64,000 nt of DNA from Acidobacteriota bacterium (GCA_016703965.1 JADJBB010000004.1:248001-312000), one strand, 5' to 3'. Shown: positions 23,846-32,709, counted from the stretch's first letter. Translations and numbers: made by a program. Notes: generated by a model not told the origin, from the sequence alone.

Positions 23846-24823
23846 ATGAATAACCAGATCACCGATTTTATCAAACACCATTACCGCCATTTCAATTCGG
23901 CGGCCCTTATCGACGCTTCGGAAGCTTACGTCAAGCACCTCGATGGCGGCGGGAAGATGATGATCACGCTCGCGGGAGCGATGTCGACAGCCGAATTGGG
24001 CTTGAGTCTGGCGGAGATGATCCGTCAGGACAAGGTGCAGATCATTTCCTGCACGGGAGCCAATCTCGAAGAAGACCTGTTCAACCTTGTCGCCCACGAC
24101 TTCTACGAGCGCGTGCCGCATTACCGCGACCTGACGCCGGCTGACGAACAGGACCTGCTCGACCGCCATATGAACCGCGTGACCGACACGTGTATCCCCG
24201 AGATGGAAGCGATGCGGCGATTGGAAAAGGCGATGGTCGATGTCTGGACCAAGGCCGATCAGGAAGGCAAACAGTACTTCCCGCACGAATTCATGTATCA
24301 GGTGCTAAAAAACGGCTCGCTTGAGGAGTATTACCAGATCGACCTCAAAGATTCGTGGATGTACGCCGCGATGGAGAAAAACCTGCCTATGGTCGTGCCG
24401 GGCTGGGAAGATTCGACGATGGGCAATATGTTCGCGGGCCACGTCATCACCGGCGACATCAAAAACGTCCACACCGTCCGCACCGGCATCGAATACATGA
24501 TGTCCCTCGCCGAATGGTACACCGCGAACGCGACCGACGACTCAACCATCGGATTCTTCCAAATAGGCGGCGGCATCGCCGGCGATTTCCCGATCTGCGT
24601 CGTGCCCATGCTTCACCAGGACCTCCAGCGAGACGGCGTTCCTGTCTGGGGCTATTTTTGTCAGATCTCGGATTCGACCACATCGTACGGTTCGTATTCA
24701 GGAGCCGTGCCGAATGAGAAGATCACCTGGGGCAAACTCGAAGCGACGACGCCTAAATTTATTGTGGAATCGGATGCATCGATCGTGGCTCCGTTGATGT
24801 TTGCTTATATTTTGGGGTGGTGA
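23846..24823 (+). CDS. Deoxyhypusine synthase-like protein
   Basis: A 325-residue NAD-binding DHS-fold protein. Matching segments include MMITLAGAMSTAELGLSLAEMI, IISCTGANLEEDLF, VPGWEDSTMGN, FFQIGGGIAGDFPI and the C-terminal EKITWGKLE, with lysine in the position of the catalytic lysine of eukaryotic deoxyhypusine synthase (WGK). Bacteria lack eIF5A, so these homologues probably move an aminobutyl group from spermidine or homospermidine to another acceptor (homospermidine synthase-like chemistry). The ATG at 23846 (MNNQITDF) is chosen; the longer frame from 23780 adds an unconserved leader. The next gene starts 4 bases later. Confidence 0.85.
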   Translation: MNNQITDFIKHHYRHFNSAALIDASEAYVKHLDGGGKMMITLAGAMSTAELGLSLAEMIRQDKVQIISCTGANLEEDLFNLVAHDFYERVPHYRDLTPADEQDLLDRHMNRVTDTCIPEMEAMRRLEKAMVDVWTKADQEGKQYFPHEFMYQVLKNGSLEEYYQIDLKDSWMYAAMEKNLPMVVPGWEDSTMGNMFAGHVITGDIKNVHTVRTGIEYMMSLAEWYTANATDDSTIGFFQIGGGIAGDFPICVVPMLHQDLQRDGVPVWGYFCQISDSTTSYGSYSGAVPNEKITWGKLEATTPKFIVESDASIVAPLMFAYILGW

Positions 24824-24827
24824 CGTC

Positions 24828-25253
24828 ATGACTGAAGCTCAATCCATTGCGACAGAGATCAACAGGACAGTTTCAAAGATAAAGGCCGGTTCGCTAAGAT
24901 TCTTCGGCGAGTGGTTTGGGCGTCCCTATGACAACGGACACCAAGTAGTTTCGGCATCGGCGGTAGAGAATGTTTTGACGATTCGGTTTAATGAAGATGA
25001 GACTTTGTCAGTTTGGGATCCTTCGAAATCAAAGATCAGTGGATCGGAATTCGAGATAAAATCTGCTTCATGGGTTCGATGGGAATGGTTTTTGTACGGC
25101 CGGGAAAGGACAGAAGAAAACCTTAGATTTGAAGACTTCAAGGTTGTCGACGGTAAGATTCAGGCTACACACAATATTGATTGGTATGAACCGAAATTTC
25201 GAGCAACTGTAGATTTCCCAGCAGTTCAGATGTATTCTCCGTTTGACCTCTGA
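24828..25253 (+). CDS. Hypothetical protein (141 aa)
   Basis: I do not recognise a family. The protein is soluble, with no signal peptide; it contains a beta-rich centre (VLTIRFNEDETLSVWDPSKS, ASWVRWEWFLYGRER) and ends YSPFDL. It resembles the many small uncharacterised single-domain proteins encoded next to metabolic genes. The start is the ATG at 24828 (MTEAQSIATEI), 4 bases after the deoxyhypusine synthase-like gene, suggesting co-transcription. There is no DNA-binding or enzyme motif to see. Confidence 0.6.
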   Translation: MTEAQSIATEINRTVSKIKAGSLRFFGEWFGRPYDNGHQVVSASAVENVLTIRFNEDETLSVWDPSKSKISGSEFEIKSASWVRWEWFLYGRERTEENLRFEDFKVVDGKIQATHNIDWYEPKFRATVDFPAVQMYSPFDL

Positions 25254-25414
25254 AGCATTTGTTCTGATTCTTGATGAGCGCAGAGGCCCGTCCATTGACA
25301 CGATTGAGTGATCGGAGTTATGCTTCTCACATATTCCCCCGTTTGTTTCGACAGGCGGGTGCGAGGGCGGGGTAAGCAATTACTTCGCCTTCTGCGTTTT
25401 TCACTCACGTTTTG

Positions 25415-26032
25415 ATGAACATAAACGTTTATATCGATGGGTTTAATCTTTATTACGGTGCGACAAGGGGAACGCCGTATAAATGGCTCAATCCATTTAA
25501 GGCCTGTCAGCTACTGTTCCCAAATGACTCAATAAATAAGGTCAAGTATTTTACCGCCCGAGTTTCAGCTAGAGCCTCTGACCCAGATCAGCCAATTCGT
25601 CAAAACACATATTTCCGAGCTCTATCGACGGTACCGCAAATTGAGATCATCGAAGGAAGATTTCTGACGAAGGACGTGATGATGCCTTTAGCAAATACGA
25701 ATCCGCAGCAATATGCGCGAGTCGTAAAGACTGAGGAGAAAGGCTCGGACGTCAATCTGGCCGTCCATTTAGTAAATGACGCCTACAAGAAAGATTTTGA
25801 AATGGCCGTGATGGTCACAAATGATTCTGATCTGTTGGAACCGCTAAAGATCGTGAAAGACGAGTTAGGCCTGGCCGTCGGGATCGTTAATCCACAAAAG
25901 CATCCAAGCTTCCATCTCAAACAACACGCAACATTCATGAAAAAGCTTAGAACAGGCGTTCTGCTGGCAAGTCAATTCCCGAATACTTTGACAGATGCCA
26001 ACGGAACATTTCACAAACCGTTAATCTGGTAA
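25415..26032 (+). CDS. NYN-domain protein (LabA/DUF88-like putative RNase)
   Basis: A 205-residue protein of the NYN (PIN-like) fold. It begins MNINVYIDGFNLYYGA, where the first aspartate and the DGFNLY motif are the metal site; later acidic residues come in KGSDVNLAVHLVNDAYKKDFEMAVMVTNDSDLLEPLKIV (the ND(S)D pattern). The family members are predicted or shown ribonucleases acting on RNA in the cytoplasm. The ATG at 25415 is preferred over the TTG one codon upstream. It is separated from neighbours by about 160 bases on the left, in which I see nothing beyond a weak hairpin, and by 17 bases on the right. Confidence 0.86.
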   Translation: MNINVYIDGFNLYYGATRGTPYKWLNPFKACQLLFPNDSINKVKYFTARVSARASDPDQPIRQNTYFRALSTVPQIEIIEGRFLTKDVMMPLANTNPQQYARVVKTEEKGSDVNLAVHLVNDAYKKDFEMAVMVTNDSDLLEPLKIVKDELGLAVGIVNPQKHPSFHLKQHATFMKKLRTGVLLASQFPNTLTDANGTFHKPLIW

Positions 26033-26049
26033 ATTTCGAAAGGACTTAA

Positions 26050-27630
26050 ATGCAGCATTTCGACGTCCTCATTATCGGCGCGGGCCTGTCCGGGATCGGG
26101 GCTGGGGCTCGGTTGCGGATGGACTGTCCGGATAAGACGTTTGCGATACTAGAGGGACGTGAGGCTTCGGGTGGGACTTGGGATCTGTTTCGGTATCCGG
26201 GTGTGCGGTCGGATTCGGATATGTTTACGCTGGGTTATCGTTTCAGGCCGTGGCGTGACGGCAAGGCGATCGCGGACGGGCCGTCGATACTCAGGTACAT
26301 CCGCGATACCGCGAATGAGTACGATCTCGACAAGCACATCAGATACGGACATCGCGTGACGCGGGCCGAATGGTCGTCGGATGATTCGGTTTGGAAAGTC
26401 AGTGTCAGTGTCAGTAGCCCGCACGTAAGTAAGGGCTCGACTGCGGAGGAGACCTCGCCGGGATATGTGGAAGGCCCCGCCGTCGCTGGATCTTTCCCGC
26501 AAAGCCGCGAAGGAGCAAAGAAACCGCAAAGAGAGACGCGGGTCTTAACATGCAAATTCCTCTACCTCTGCACCGGCTACTATGATTACGAGGCGGGCTA
26601 CACGCCGGACTGGCCGAACATTAAGGAATATCGCGGAACGCTCGTGCATCCGCAGAAATGGCCGGAAGGTTTAGATCATGCGGGGAAACGCGTTCTCGTG
26701 ATAGGCAGCGGGGCGACGGCGGTCACTCTCGTTCCGGCGATGGCTGAAACGGCGGAGCATGTCACGATGCTACAGCGTTCGCCGACGTATATCGTGACGA
26801 TGCCTTCGCAGGACGGGATAGCCAACCTCTTTCGAAAACTGTTTCCCGACCGAGCCGCATATATGCTCTCGCGGTGGAAAAATATTCTGCGGCAGATGCT
26901 GTTTTACGAGATATCGCGAAAGCGGCCGGAATTCATGAAGCGGCTGATCGCGAAAGGTGTTAGGGCTGAGCTTGGCGACGAGCAGGCGATGGAGAGCTTT
27001 CAGCCGAGATACGATCCATGGGATCAGCGGCTGTGTGTCGTGCCCGATTCGGACCTTTTCCGCGCGATCCGCGAAGGTTCGGCCTCTGTCGTCAACGGCG
27101 AGATCGAAAAGTTCACCGAAACCGGCGTCCGGCTCACGAATGGCGAACAGCTCGATGCCGATATCATCGTCACCGCGACCGGTTTGGTGCTAAAGATAAT
27201 GTCCGGCCTCACGCTCGTCGTTGATGAAGAAACGGTCGATCTCTCGAAGGTAATGGCCTACAAAGGCATGATGTACAGCGATATTCCTAATCTCGCTCAA
27301 GCATTCGGCTATACGAACGCATCGTGGACGCTCAAATGCGACCTGACGAGTGAATACGTCTGCCGCCTGATAAAGTACATGGACGAGAACGGCTTTGCGA
27401 GCTGTGCACCACGTCTTACCGACCCGACGGTGAAGCCCGAACCTGTTCTGGATTTTAATTCCGGATACGTGGTTCGTGCTCTGAGTGAACTTCCAAGTCA
27501 GGGCACGAAACCGCCGTGGCGTTTGTATCAGAATTACGTCAAAGATCTCGGAATGCTCCGGCGTGGACGGCTCGATGACGGAACGATGGAGTTTCGCCGC
27601 CCCGGTTCGAAGACAGTTCCCGAATCGTAA
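26050..27630 (+). CDS. Flavin-containing monooxygenase (Baeyer-Villiger type) carrying in-frame repeats
   Basis: A 526-residue flavoprotein. It shows the FAD Rossmann motif IIGAGLSGIGAGARL at the N-terminus, a BVMO-type fingerprint YRGTLVHPQKWP, and the NADPH Rossmann motif VIGSGATAVTLVPAMA. It should insert oxygen next to a ketone or oxidise a heteroatom. Residues about 117-165 (SVSVSSPHVSKGSTAEE...SREGAKKPQRETRV) have no counterpart in the family, where TCKFLYLCTGYYDYEAG normally follows the preceding strand directly. That extra segment is encoded by dispersed repeat words (see the repeat entry), so it is an insertion that kept the frame. A loop insertion may be tolerated. Activity is uncertain. 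Confidence 0.9.
   Translation: MQHFDVLIIGAGLSGIGAGARLRMDCPDKTFAILEGREASGGTWDLFRYPGVRSDSDMFTLGYRFRPWRDGKAIADGPSILRYIRDTANEYDLDKHIRYGHRVTRAEWSSDDSVWKVSVSVSSPHVSKGSTAEETSPGYVEGPAVAGSFPQSREGAKKPQRETRVLTCKFLYLCTGYYDYEAGYTPDWPNIKEYRGTLVHPQKWPEGLDHAGKRVLVIGSGATAVTLVPAMAETAEHVTMLQRSPTYIVTMPSQDGIANLFRKLFPDRAAYMLSRWKNILRQMLFYEISRKRPEFMKRLIAKGVRAELGDEQAMESFQPRYDPWDQRLCVVPDSDLFRAIREGSASVVNGEIEKFTETGVRLTNGEQLDADIIVTATGLVLKIMSGLTLVVDEETVDLSKVMAYKGMMYSDIPNLAQAFGYTNASWTLKCDLTSEYVCRLIKYMDENGFASCAPRLTDPTVKPEPVLDFNSGYVVRALSELPSQGTKPPWRLYQNYVKDLGMLRRGRLDDGTMEFRRPGSKTVPES
26398..26545. repeat. Intragenic repeat insertion inside the monooxygenase gene
   Basis: Three words are stacked: GTCAGT in tandem (about 26398-26415), a CCCGCACGTAAGTAAGGGC copy (26418-26436) matching the inverted repeat at 8489-8627, and CGCAAAGCCGCGAAGGAGC (about 26498-26516) matching the mazF-mazG repeat. 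The total is kept a multiple of three, and the frame continues into conserved protein. Confidence 0.8.
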
Positions 27631-27654
27631 GCGGTCGGTGTATCATCGTTTCTA

Positions 27655-28620
27655 ATGAAGATAATTGTTACAGGCGGAGCAGGATTTATCGGTAGTGCAG
27701 TCGTCTGGCGGCTCAATGAGCTGGGCCACGACGACATTCTGATCGTTGACCGCCTAGATGAGACCGATAAGTGGAAGAATCTGGTTCCGCTGAAATTCGC
27801 TGATTATTTAGATGCGGACGATTTTCTCGACGATCTCGGCGATTTCAAGGATGCTCAGGGCATCTTTCATCTCGGAGCCTGTTCAGCGACCACGGAACGT
27901 GATAGCGATTACTTGATGCGTAATAACTATCAGTACACAAAGGATCTCGCGGATTTCGCTGTCGCGAATAATATACGCTTTGTTTACGCTTCTTCGGCGG
28001 CAACGTACGGTGACCGTTCAGCCGGAATGGATGACGGAACGGAACATCTCGACGCCCTGCGGCCGCTGAATATGTACGGCTATTCGAAGCATATTTTTGA
28101 CAAGTATGCGGCTCGAAACGGCATGTTCGACCGCATCGTCGGGCTCAAATATTTCAACGTCTTCGGCCCGAACGAGGACCATAAGGGCGACATGCGTTCG
28201 CTCGTGAACAAGGCTTTTGGCGAGATAAACGCGACCGGGATGATCGGGCTCTTTCGCAGCTATAATCCAAATTTCGAGGATGGTGAATTCGGGCGGGATT
28301 TTGTTTATGTGAAGGATGCGGTCGATATGACGCTGCATTTTCTCGAAAACAGTGTCGGCGGGCTGTTCAATGTTGGCTCGGGAGAAGCGGCGACGTGGAA
28401 TTCCCTGGCTAACGCCGCTTTTGCTGCATTGGACAGGAAACCGAACATTCAATACATCGACATGCCCGAGCAGCTTCGCGGCAAGTACCAATATCATACG
28501 CAGGCCGACCTGACGCGGATACGAAATGCCGGATATGCAAAGCCGATCACGCCGCTCGCTGACGCCGTCGCCGATTACGTTCAGAATTACCTTGTCCCGG
28601 ACAAGCACCTCGGCGACTAG
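27655..28620 (+). CDS. hldD: ADP-L-glycero-D-manno-heptose 6-epimerase
   Basis: A 321-residue extended SDR protein. The N-terminus is MKIIVTGGAGFIGSAVVWRLN (NAD(P)-binding Rossmann). FHLGACSATTERDSDYL, YASSAATYGD, NMYGYSKHIFDKYA (catalytic Tyr and Lys), GLKYFNVFGPNEDHKGDMRS and FGRDFVYVKD are hallmark HldD segments. The enzyme epimerises ADP-D-glycero- to ADP-L-glycero-mannoheptose for the LPS inner core, implying a heptose-containing outer membrane. The stop is 6 bases before the AraC-like gene. Confidence 0.95.
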   Translation: MKIIVTGGAGFIGSAVVWRLNELGHDDILIVDRLDETDKWKNLVPLKFADYLDADDFLDDLGDFKDAQGIFHLGACSATTERDSDYLMRNNYQYTKDLADFAVANNIRFVYASSAATYGDRSAGMDDGTEHLDALRPLNMYGYSKHIFDKYAARNGMFDRIVGLKYFNVFGPNEDHKGDMRSLVNKAFGEINATGMIGLFRSYNPNFEDGEFGRDFVYVKDAVDMTLHFLENSVGGLFNVGSGEAATWNSLANAAFAALDRKPNIQYIDMPEQLRGKYQYHTQADLTRIRNAGYAKPITPLADAVADYVQNYLVPDKHLGD

Positions 28621-28626
28621 TTCCCT

Positions 28627-29484
28627 ATGAGCCAGATCGACGACATCTTTGTTTCCACGCACGATTGGTGCGGTACCGTACTCGTTTGGGACGAGCAGGC
28701 GATCTTTCTCGGCCGGGCCGCGGATGCTAGCCTGCACGAATCGCCGGCGATCAAGGTATGCGTGGCACTCGAGCAGAGCTTTGCGTTGAGAACCCACGAA
28801 GACGACACTTTCACCAACTACGAATCCGCCATCATCGCACCCGGCCAGCCCCACGCCATCGATGGACGCCACAATTGGATGGTGATGCTCCTTCTTGCTC
28901 CGGAGACCAAACTTGCACAACCGCTGGCGCCGATATTCTCCAAGAAAGGAATTACAAGGCTTACGACAGAAGCCGTTACGAAGATCCGTGCGATCTTTGC
29001 GGATTTTGACGAACGTTTGGCGGCAGGTGATGTCGATAATATTTGCCAACAAATGGTCGCAGCCATCGATAACGGTGAAAGCCTGCCGATCGACAGCCGC
29101 GTCGCACAGAGCATCGAATGGATCAGGGCGAGCCGCGATGAGGGCATTTCTGTACAGGAGATCGCCGCTGGGGTCGAGCTTTCAGAAAGCCGTTTCTCGC
29201 ACCTTTTTACTGAAAACGTACGAGTTCCGGTCCGCCGATATCTACTGTGGCTGCGTCTGCGTGATGCGATGCACTTGTTCGCAAAAGGTGAATCTCTGAC
29301 CGAAGTTGCCCACGAGGCGGGTTTTGCTGACTCCGCACATCTCACTCGCACTTTCCGCTCGCTGCCTGGGGATCGCCCCGTCCGCCCTCACCAAGGAAAG
29401 CACCATCATTTCATTCCTCAAATAGCAGAAGCGTTCAAGCATTTCTGCCCCCGATGGTTCAAACTCGCTGTTACTAAGCGATGA
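28627..29484 (+). CDS. AraC-family regulator, C-terminus apparently frameshifted
   Basis: The N-terminal half is a cupin-like sensor (VLVWDEQAIFLGR, APGQPHAIDGRHNWMVMLLL). The C-terminal AraC DNA-binding domain is clear: SVQEIAAGVELSESRFSHLF for helix-turn-helix 1, and SLTEVAHEAGFADSAHLTRTFRS for helix-turn-helix 2. After CTG at 29362 the frame reads PGDRPVRPHQGKH..., which is atypical. Removing the C at 29365 gives LGIAPSALTKESTIISFLK and a stop at 29425, exactly what the family expects. The present ORF therefore ends in a non-native tail and overlaps the next gene by 4 bases. Either a sequencing error or a real frameshift. Confidence 0.85.
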   Translation: MSQIDDIFVSTHDWCGTVLVWDEQAIFLGRAADASLHESPAIKVCVALEQSFALRTHEDDTFTNYESAIIAPGQPHAIDGRHNWMVMLLLAPETKLAQPLAPIFSKKGITRLTTEAVTKIRAIFADFDERLAAGDVDNICQQMVAAIDNGESLPIDSRVAQSIEWIRASRDEGISVQEIAAGVELSESRFSHLFTENVRVPVRRYLLWLRLRDAMHLFAKGESLTEVAHEAGFADSAHLTRTFRSLPGDRPVRPHQGKHHHFIPQIAEAFKHFCPRWFKLAVTKR

Positions 29485-31250
29485 ATAAAGATAATTTGAT
29501 CTATCCGGAACCGATAGTCATCGGTGCCGACGAAGCGGAAAGCTGGGAAAATTGGGGTTTTCGCGACACGAGTTTTGCGATCAACGAGCGTGATGTTGTC
29601 GAGATCACCGGCAGCCGTTACGAACTGAGCGGACAGGAATTACCCCGTCTGCTGCCGTGGATCCGCGAAACTCTGGCGATCGACCTGGATCCGAAAGATC
29701 AACATCGAAATTCCTATCCGACCGAAATTCCCGCCGCGATCGAGTCACCTGCTTTCAGCAAGGCCATCCGCGAATTCCTGAAGGAAGAGCAGATCGACGC
29801 CTCCGGCGAAAATCGCCTGCGCCACGGCCACGGCCACACGCAGGAAGAGATGTACGCCATCAAGCACAAACGCCTCGGTCGCATCCCGGATGTGGTTTTG
29901 TATCCGGAGAGCGAAGCTCAGGTCGCTTCACTCATCGCGACGGCGAAGGATCATAATGTTGTGCTCATCCCATTCGGCGGCGGCACGAACGTCACCGACG
30001 CATTACGCTGCAGCGACAATGAAAATCGCGTGATAGCGACTGTCGACATGCGGCGGATGAACCGCATTTTGTGGATCGACAAGGAAAATATGATGGCCTG
30101 TATCGAAGCCGGAGCCGTCGGCCGTCATATCATGACGCAGCTTGCAAAATACGGCGTTTCGATGGGCCACGAGCCTGACAGCGTCGAATTCTCAACCCTC
30201 GGCGGCTGGATCGCGACCAACGCGAGCGGCATGAAAAAGAACAAATACGGCAATATCGAGGACATCGTCGTCGATATCACCGTCGCCGCTGCCGACGGCG
30301 AGCTAAAACGCACGACCGCCGCCCCACGCGAATCCGTCGGCTCCGATCTCCGCCGTTTGATGTTCGGCTCGGAAGGCACGTTGGGTATCGTTACGTCGGC
30401 GATCGTAAAGCTTTTTCCTCTGCCGGAATCACAGGCTTATGGCTCGGTTTTGTTTCCGAGTTATGAGGCCGGTTACGCCTTCATGCAAGAGCTTGCTCAC
30501 ACATCGACACCGCCCGCTAGTGTTCGTCTGGTGGACAATTTGCAGTTCCAGTTCGGGCTCGCTCTGAAGCCAGCATCGAACGGACTAAAGGTTTGGAAGA
30601 GCAGCATCGAAAAGTTTGTCGTCACGAAGGTTAAAGGATTTGATCCTTACAAAATGGTCGCTCTGACTTTGGTTTTCGAAGGCACAAAGCAAGAGGTTGA
30701 CCGCCAGCAAACGGACGTTTACCGCATCGCCGCCAAGCACGGCGGGATGAAAGCCGGTGCCGAAAATGGCCGTCGCGGCTATCAGCTGACGTACAGCATC
30801 GCTTATATTCGTGACTTTTTGATGAATTACTACATCATCGCTGAGTCCTTCGAAACCTCGTGTGCGTGGAGCGATGCGCTCAAGATCTGTGACAACGTCA
30901 AACGCGTGCTGCGCGAGGAATATACGAAACGCGGCCTTCCCGGGACGCCGTTCGTCACATCTCGTATAACGCAGGTCTATCGAACGGGCGTCGCGATCTA
31001 TTTCTACTTCGGCTTTTACTACAAAGGTGTTGAGAACCCATCCGAGGTCTATCTGGAGCTGGAAAACATCGCTCGCGAGGAAATATTGAGATGCGGAGGT
31101 TCGCTTTCGCATCACCACGGCATCGGCAAGATCCGCGAGCAGTATCTGCCGGAGATCATGTCCGAAACGGCTTTGAAATGGAAGAAAGACATCAAGAAAA
31201 GCCTTGATCCGCAGAATATTTTTGGAGCAGGAAATCAGAGCCTGAGGTAA
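29481..31250 (+). CDS. Alkyldihydroxyacetone-phosphate synthase-like FAD enzyme (AGPS)
   Basis: A 589-residue FAD-linked oxidase. The FAD-binding 4 domain (about residues 135-320) has VVLIPFGGGTNVT, PDSVEFSTLGGWIATNASG, KKNKYGNIEDIV and MFGSEGTLGIVTSA, matching eukaryotic AGPS line by line. The C-terminal half ends with LSHHHGIGKIREQYL and SLDPQNIFGAGN. The enzyme swaps an acyl chain of acyl-DHAP for a fatty alcohol to make 1-O-alkyl-DHAP, the first ether-lipid step. The adjacent PlsC-like acyltransferase supports this. Ether lipids are reported in several Acidobacteria. It could instead be a D-lactate-type dehydrogenase, but the HHH and GSEGT matches favour AGPS. Confidence 0.88.
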   Translation: MNKDNLIYPEPIVIGADEAESWENWGFRDTSFAINERDVVEITGSRYELSGQELPRLLPWIRETLAIDLDPKDQHRNSYPTEIPAAIESPAFSKAIREFLKEEQIDASGENRLRHGHGHTQEEMYAIKHKRLGRIPDVVLYPESEAQVASLIATAKDHNVVLIPFGGGTNVTDALRCSDNENRVIATVDMRRMNRILWIDKENMMACIEAGAVGRHIMTQLAKYGVSMGHEPDSVEFSTLGGWIATNASGMKKNKYGNIEDIVVDITVAAADGELKRTTAAPRESVGSDLRRLMFGSEGTLGIVTSAIVKLFPLPESQAYGSVLFPSYEAGYAFMQELAHTSTPPASVRLVDNLQFQFGLALKPASNGLKVWKSSIEKFVVTKVKGFDPYKMVALTLVFEGTKQEVDRQQTDVYRIAAKHGGMKAGAENGRRGYQLTYSIAYIRDFLMNYYIIAESFETSCAWSDALKICDNVKRVLREEYTKRGLPGTPFVTSRITQVYRTGVAIYFYFGFYYKGVENPSEVYLELENIAREEILRCGGSLSHHHGIGKIREQYLPEIMSETALKWKKDIKKSLDPQNIFGAGNQSLR

Positions 31251-31256
31251 AGAGCT

Positions 31257-32081
31257 ATGATGCGAGCCGAACGATTGATCCAGTTGATCAAGACCGCAAA
31301 ACTGAGCGGCGGCGTGGACGATCCGCCGTTGTGGCAGATCGAGAAGACGCGTTTTCAGTCTAACCTGTGCCGTATTTTGCTGCTTCCGGTCGGCGGCTTG
31401 CTGGTCGCGGTAATGAAATATGTCCAGGGCTACCGCATCGAGAATATGGCGGAGATCCGCAAACAGTTTAGGCAGATCTGGGAGGACAAAGAGCGGGGGC
31501 AATATCCGCTGGTCATCTGTTCAAATCATCTGACGTTTATCGATTCGGCTTTGGTTATCTGGGCGTTAGCATCGAATTTGTGGTATCTGTTCAATTATAA
31601 AGCGTTCATGTGGAACGTTCCGGCCGGTGATTTCTTTAAGAAAAAGCTGCACTATCACGCCATTCTTTACCTAACGAAATGCATCTTCATCGACCGCAAA
31701 GGCTCGCCGGCTCATAAAAATGCGGTCCTCAATCTGTGCCGATATTTATTGGCAAAAGGAAATGTCGTACTGATATTTCCCGAAGGCCAACGCAGCCGGG
31801 AGGGACGTTTTGATGTGGACAAACTCCGCTTCGGCACCGGCAAGATCCTGACATCGCTCGAAAACGCCCGTGTTCTTTGCGTCTACATCCGCAGCCCGCT
31901 TCAGAAGGCCTTCTCGAATTATCCGCCGAAAGGCTCCAATTTCAGCCTCAATATGAAGCTCATCCAGCCAAATATCGAAGGCACGTCCAAAAAACAGGCC
32001 AGCATCGCGGCTGTCAAAGAGATCGGAGCTGTGATCGCGCAGATGGAGAAGGAATTCTTCGCTGCACACCCAACGCCATGA
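31257..32081 (+). CDS. PlsC-like 1-acylglycerol-phosphate (or DHAP) acyltransferase
   Basis: A 274-residue glycerolipid acyltransferase. The HX4D catalytic motif is SNHLTFIDSA and the third motif is FPEGQRSREG (normally FPEGTRS). Two hydrophobic stretches near LLPVGGLLVAVMKY and SALVIWALASNLWYLFNYKAF suggest membrane association. With its 6-base gap after the AGPS-like gene it probably provides acyl-DHAP or acylates the alkyl product. It overlaps the next gene by ATGA (4 bases). Confidence 0.88.
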   Translation: MMRAERLIQLIKTAKLSGGVDDPPLWQIEKTRFQSNLCRILLLPVGGLLVAVMKYVQGYRIENMAEIRKQFRQIWEDKERGQYPLVICSNHLTFIDSALVIWALASNLWYLFNYKAFMWNVPAGDFFKKKLHYHAILYLTKCIFIDRKGSPAHKNAVLNLCRYLLAKGNVVLIFPEGQRSREGRFDVDKLRFGTGKILTSLENARVLCVYIRSPLQKAFSNYPPKGSNFSLNMKLIQPNIEGTSKKQASIAAVKEIGAVIAQMEKEFFAAHPTP

Positions 32082-32656
32082 ACGTACTCGCCCTGACATT
32101 GCTTCTCTCATGTCTGCCGTCGGCTCTGATAGATTTTGCATTGCCGAAATGGAAGGCGGACAAGAATGTGCGTATCGAGGACGCCTATAAATGGACGTTT
32201 CAGGCGACACGCGGCGGTGAACACGCCGTTCCGGATACCGAATCTGCCCGAAACTGGATGATGGGCGAATGGGATTCACTAAGCGCAAAAGCTGCCGTTG
32301 AGCCGATCTGGGACCCACTTTGTAAGGGCGACGACATCGGGAGGCTGAACCTGCGGCCCTTCAAAGCCCGCGGCGGCAAGCCCGATGACCTGCTTGACGC
32401 ATTCCTCGCCAGCAGCCGCGAATACCGATCTGACGGCAAGAATTTTGTGACAGCGTGGAACGAACTCGGCAGGCGTTTGAAGAAACGACCCGCCGGAAAC
32501 TTGAAATATGGTGATTGGCTCTCACTCGACACCGAAATGAAGGCGAGAAACTATCCGGCAGTTCACCATAGCAAAGCTTACGATGAAGCGGTTCAGCCTT
32601 CTTATCGAATCTTGACAAAGGCGGAAATGAAGAAGCTTCTCGCTCCCATAAAATAG
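32078..32656 (+). CDS. Hypothetical protein of the ether-lipid cassette
   Basis: A 192-residue protein with an N-terminal hydrophobic stretch (MNVLALTLLLSCLPSALIDFALP), probably a signal or anchor. The rest is soluble and rich in tryptophan, aspartate and lysine (RNWMMGEWDSLSAKAAVEPIWDPL, FKARGGKPDDLLDAFLASS). I do not recognise a family and see no catalytic motif. The start overlaps the acyltransferase stop (ATGA), so translational coupling is likely. The link to lipid metabolism is only positional. Confidence 0.7.
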   Translation: MNVLALTLLLSCLPSALIDFALPKWKADKNVRIEDAYKWTFQATRGGEHAVPDTESARNWMMGEWDSLSAKAAVEPIWDPLCKGDDIGRLNLRPFKARGGKPDDLLDAFLASSREYRSDGKNFVTAWNELGRRLKKRPAGNLKYGDWLSLDTEMKARNYPAVHHSKAYDEAVQPSYRILTKAEMKKLLAPIK

Positions 32657-32709
32657 GCTAATTTTCTGGCCGGTTGCCTATTCCCGCCTGCTCAAATAAC
32701 ATTTCCCTG

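Noticed and set aside
31877..32077. Upstream extension of the 192-aa protein gene
   Set aside because: The extension is the out-of-frame shadow of the acyltransferase; the ATG at 32078 in the ATGA overlap is the natural start.
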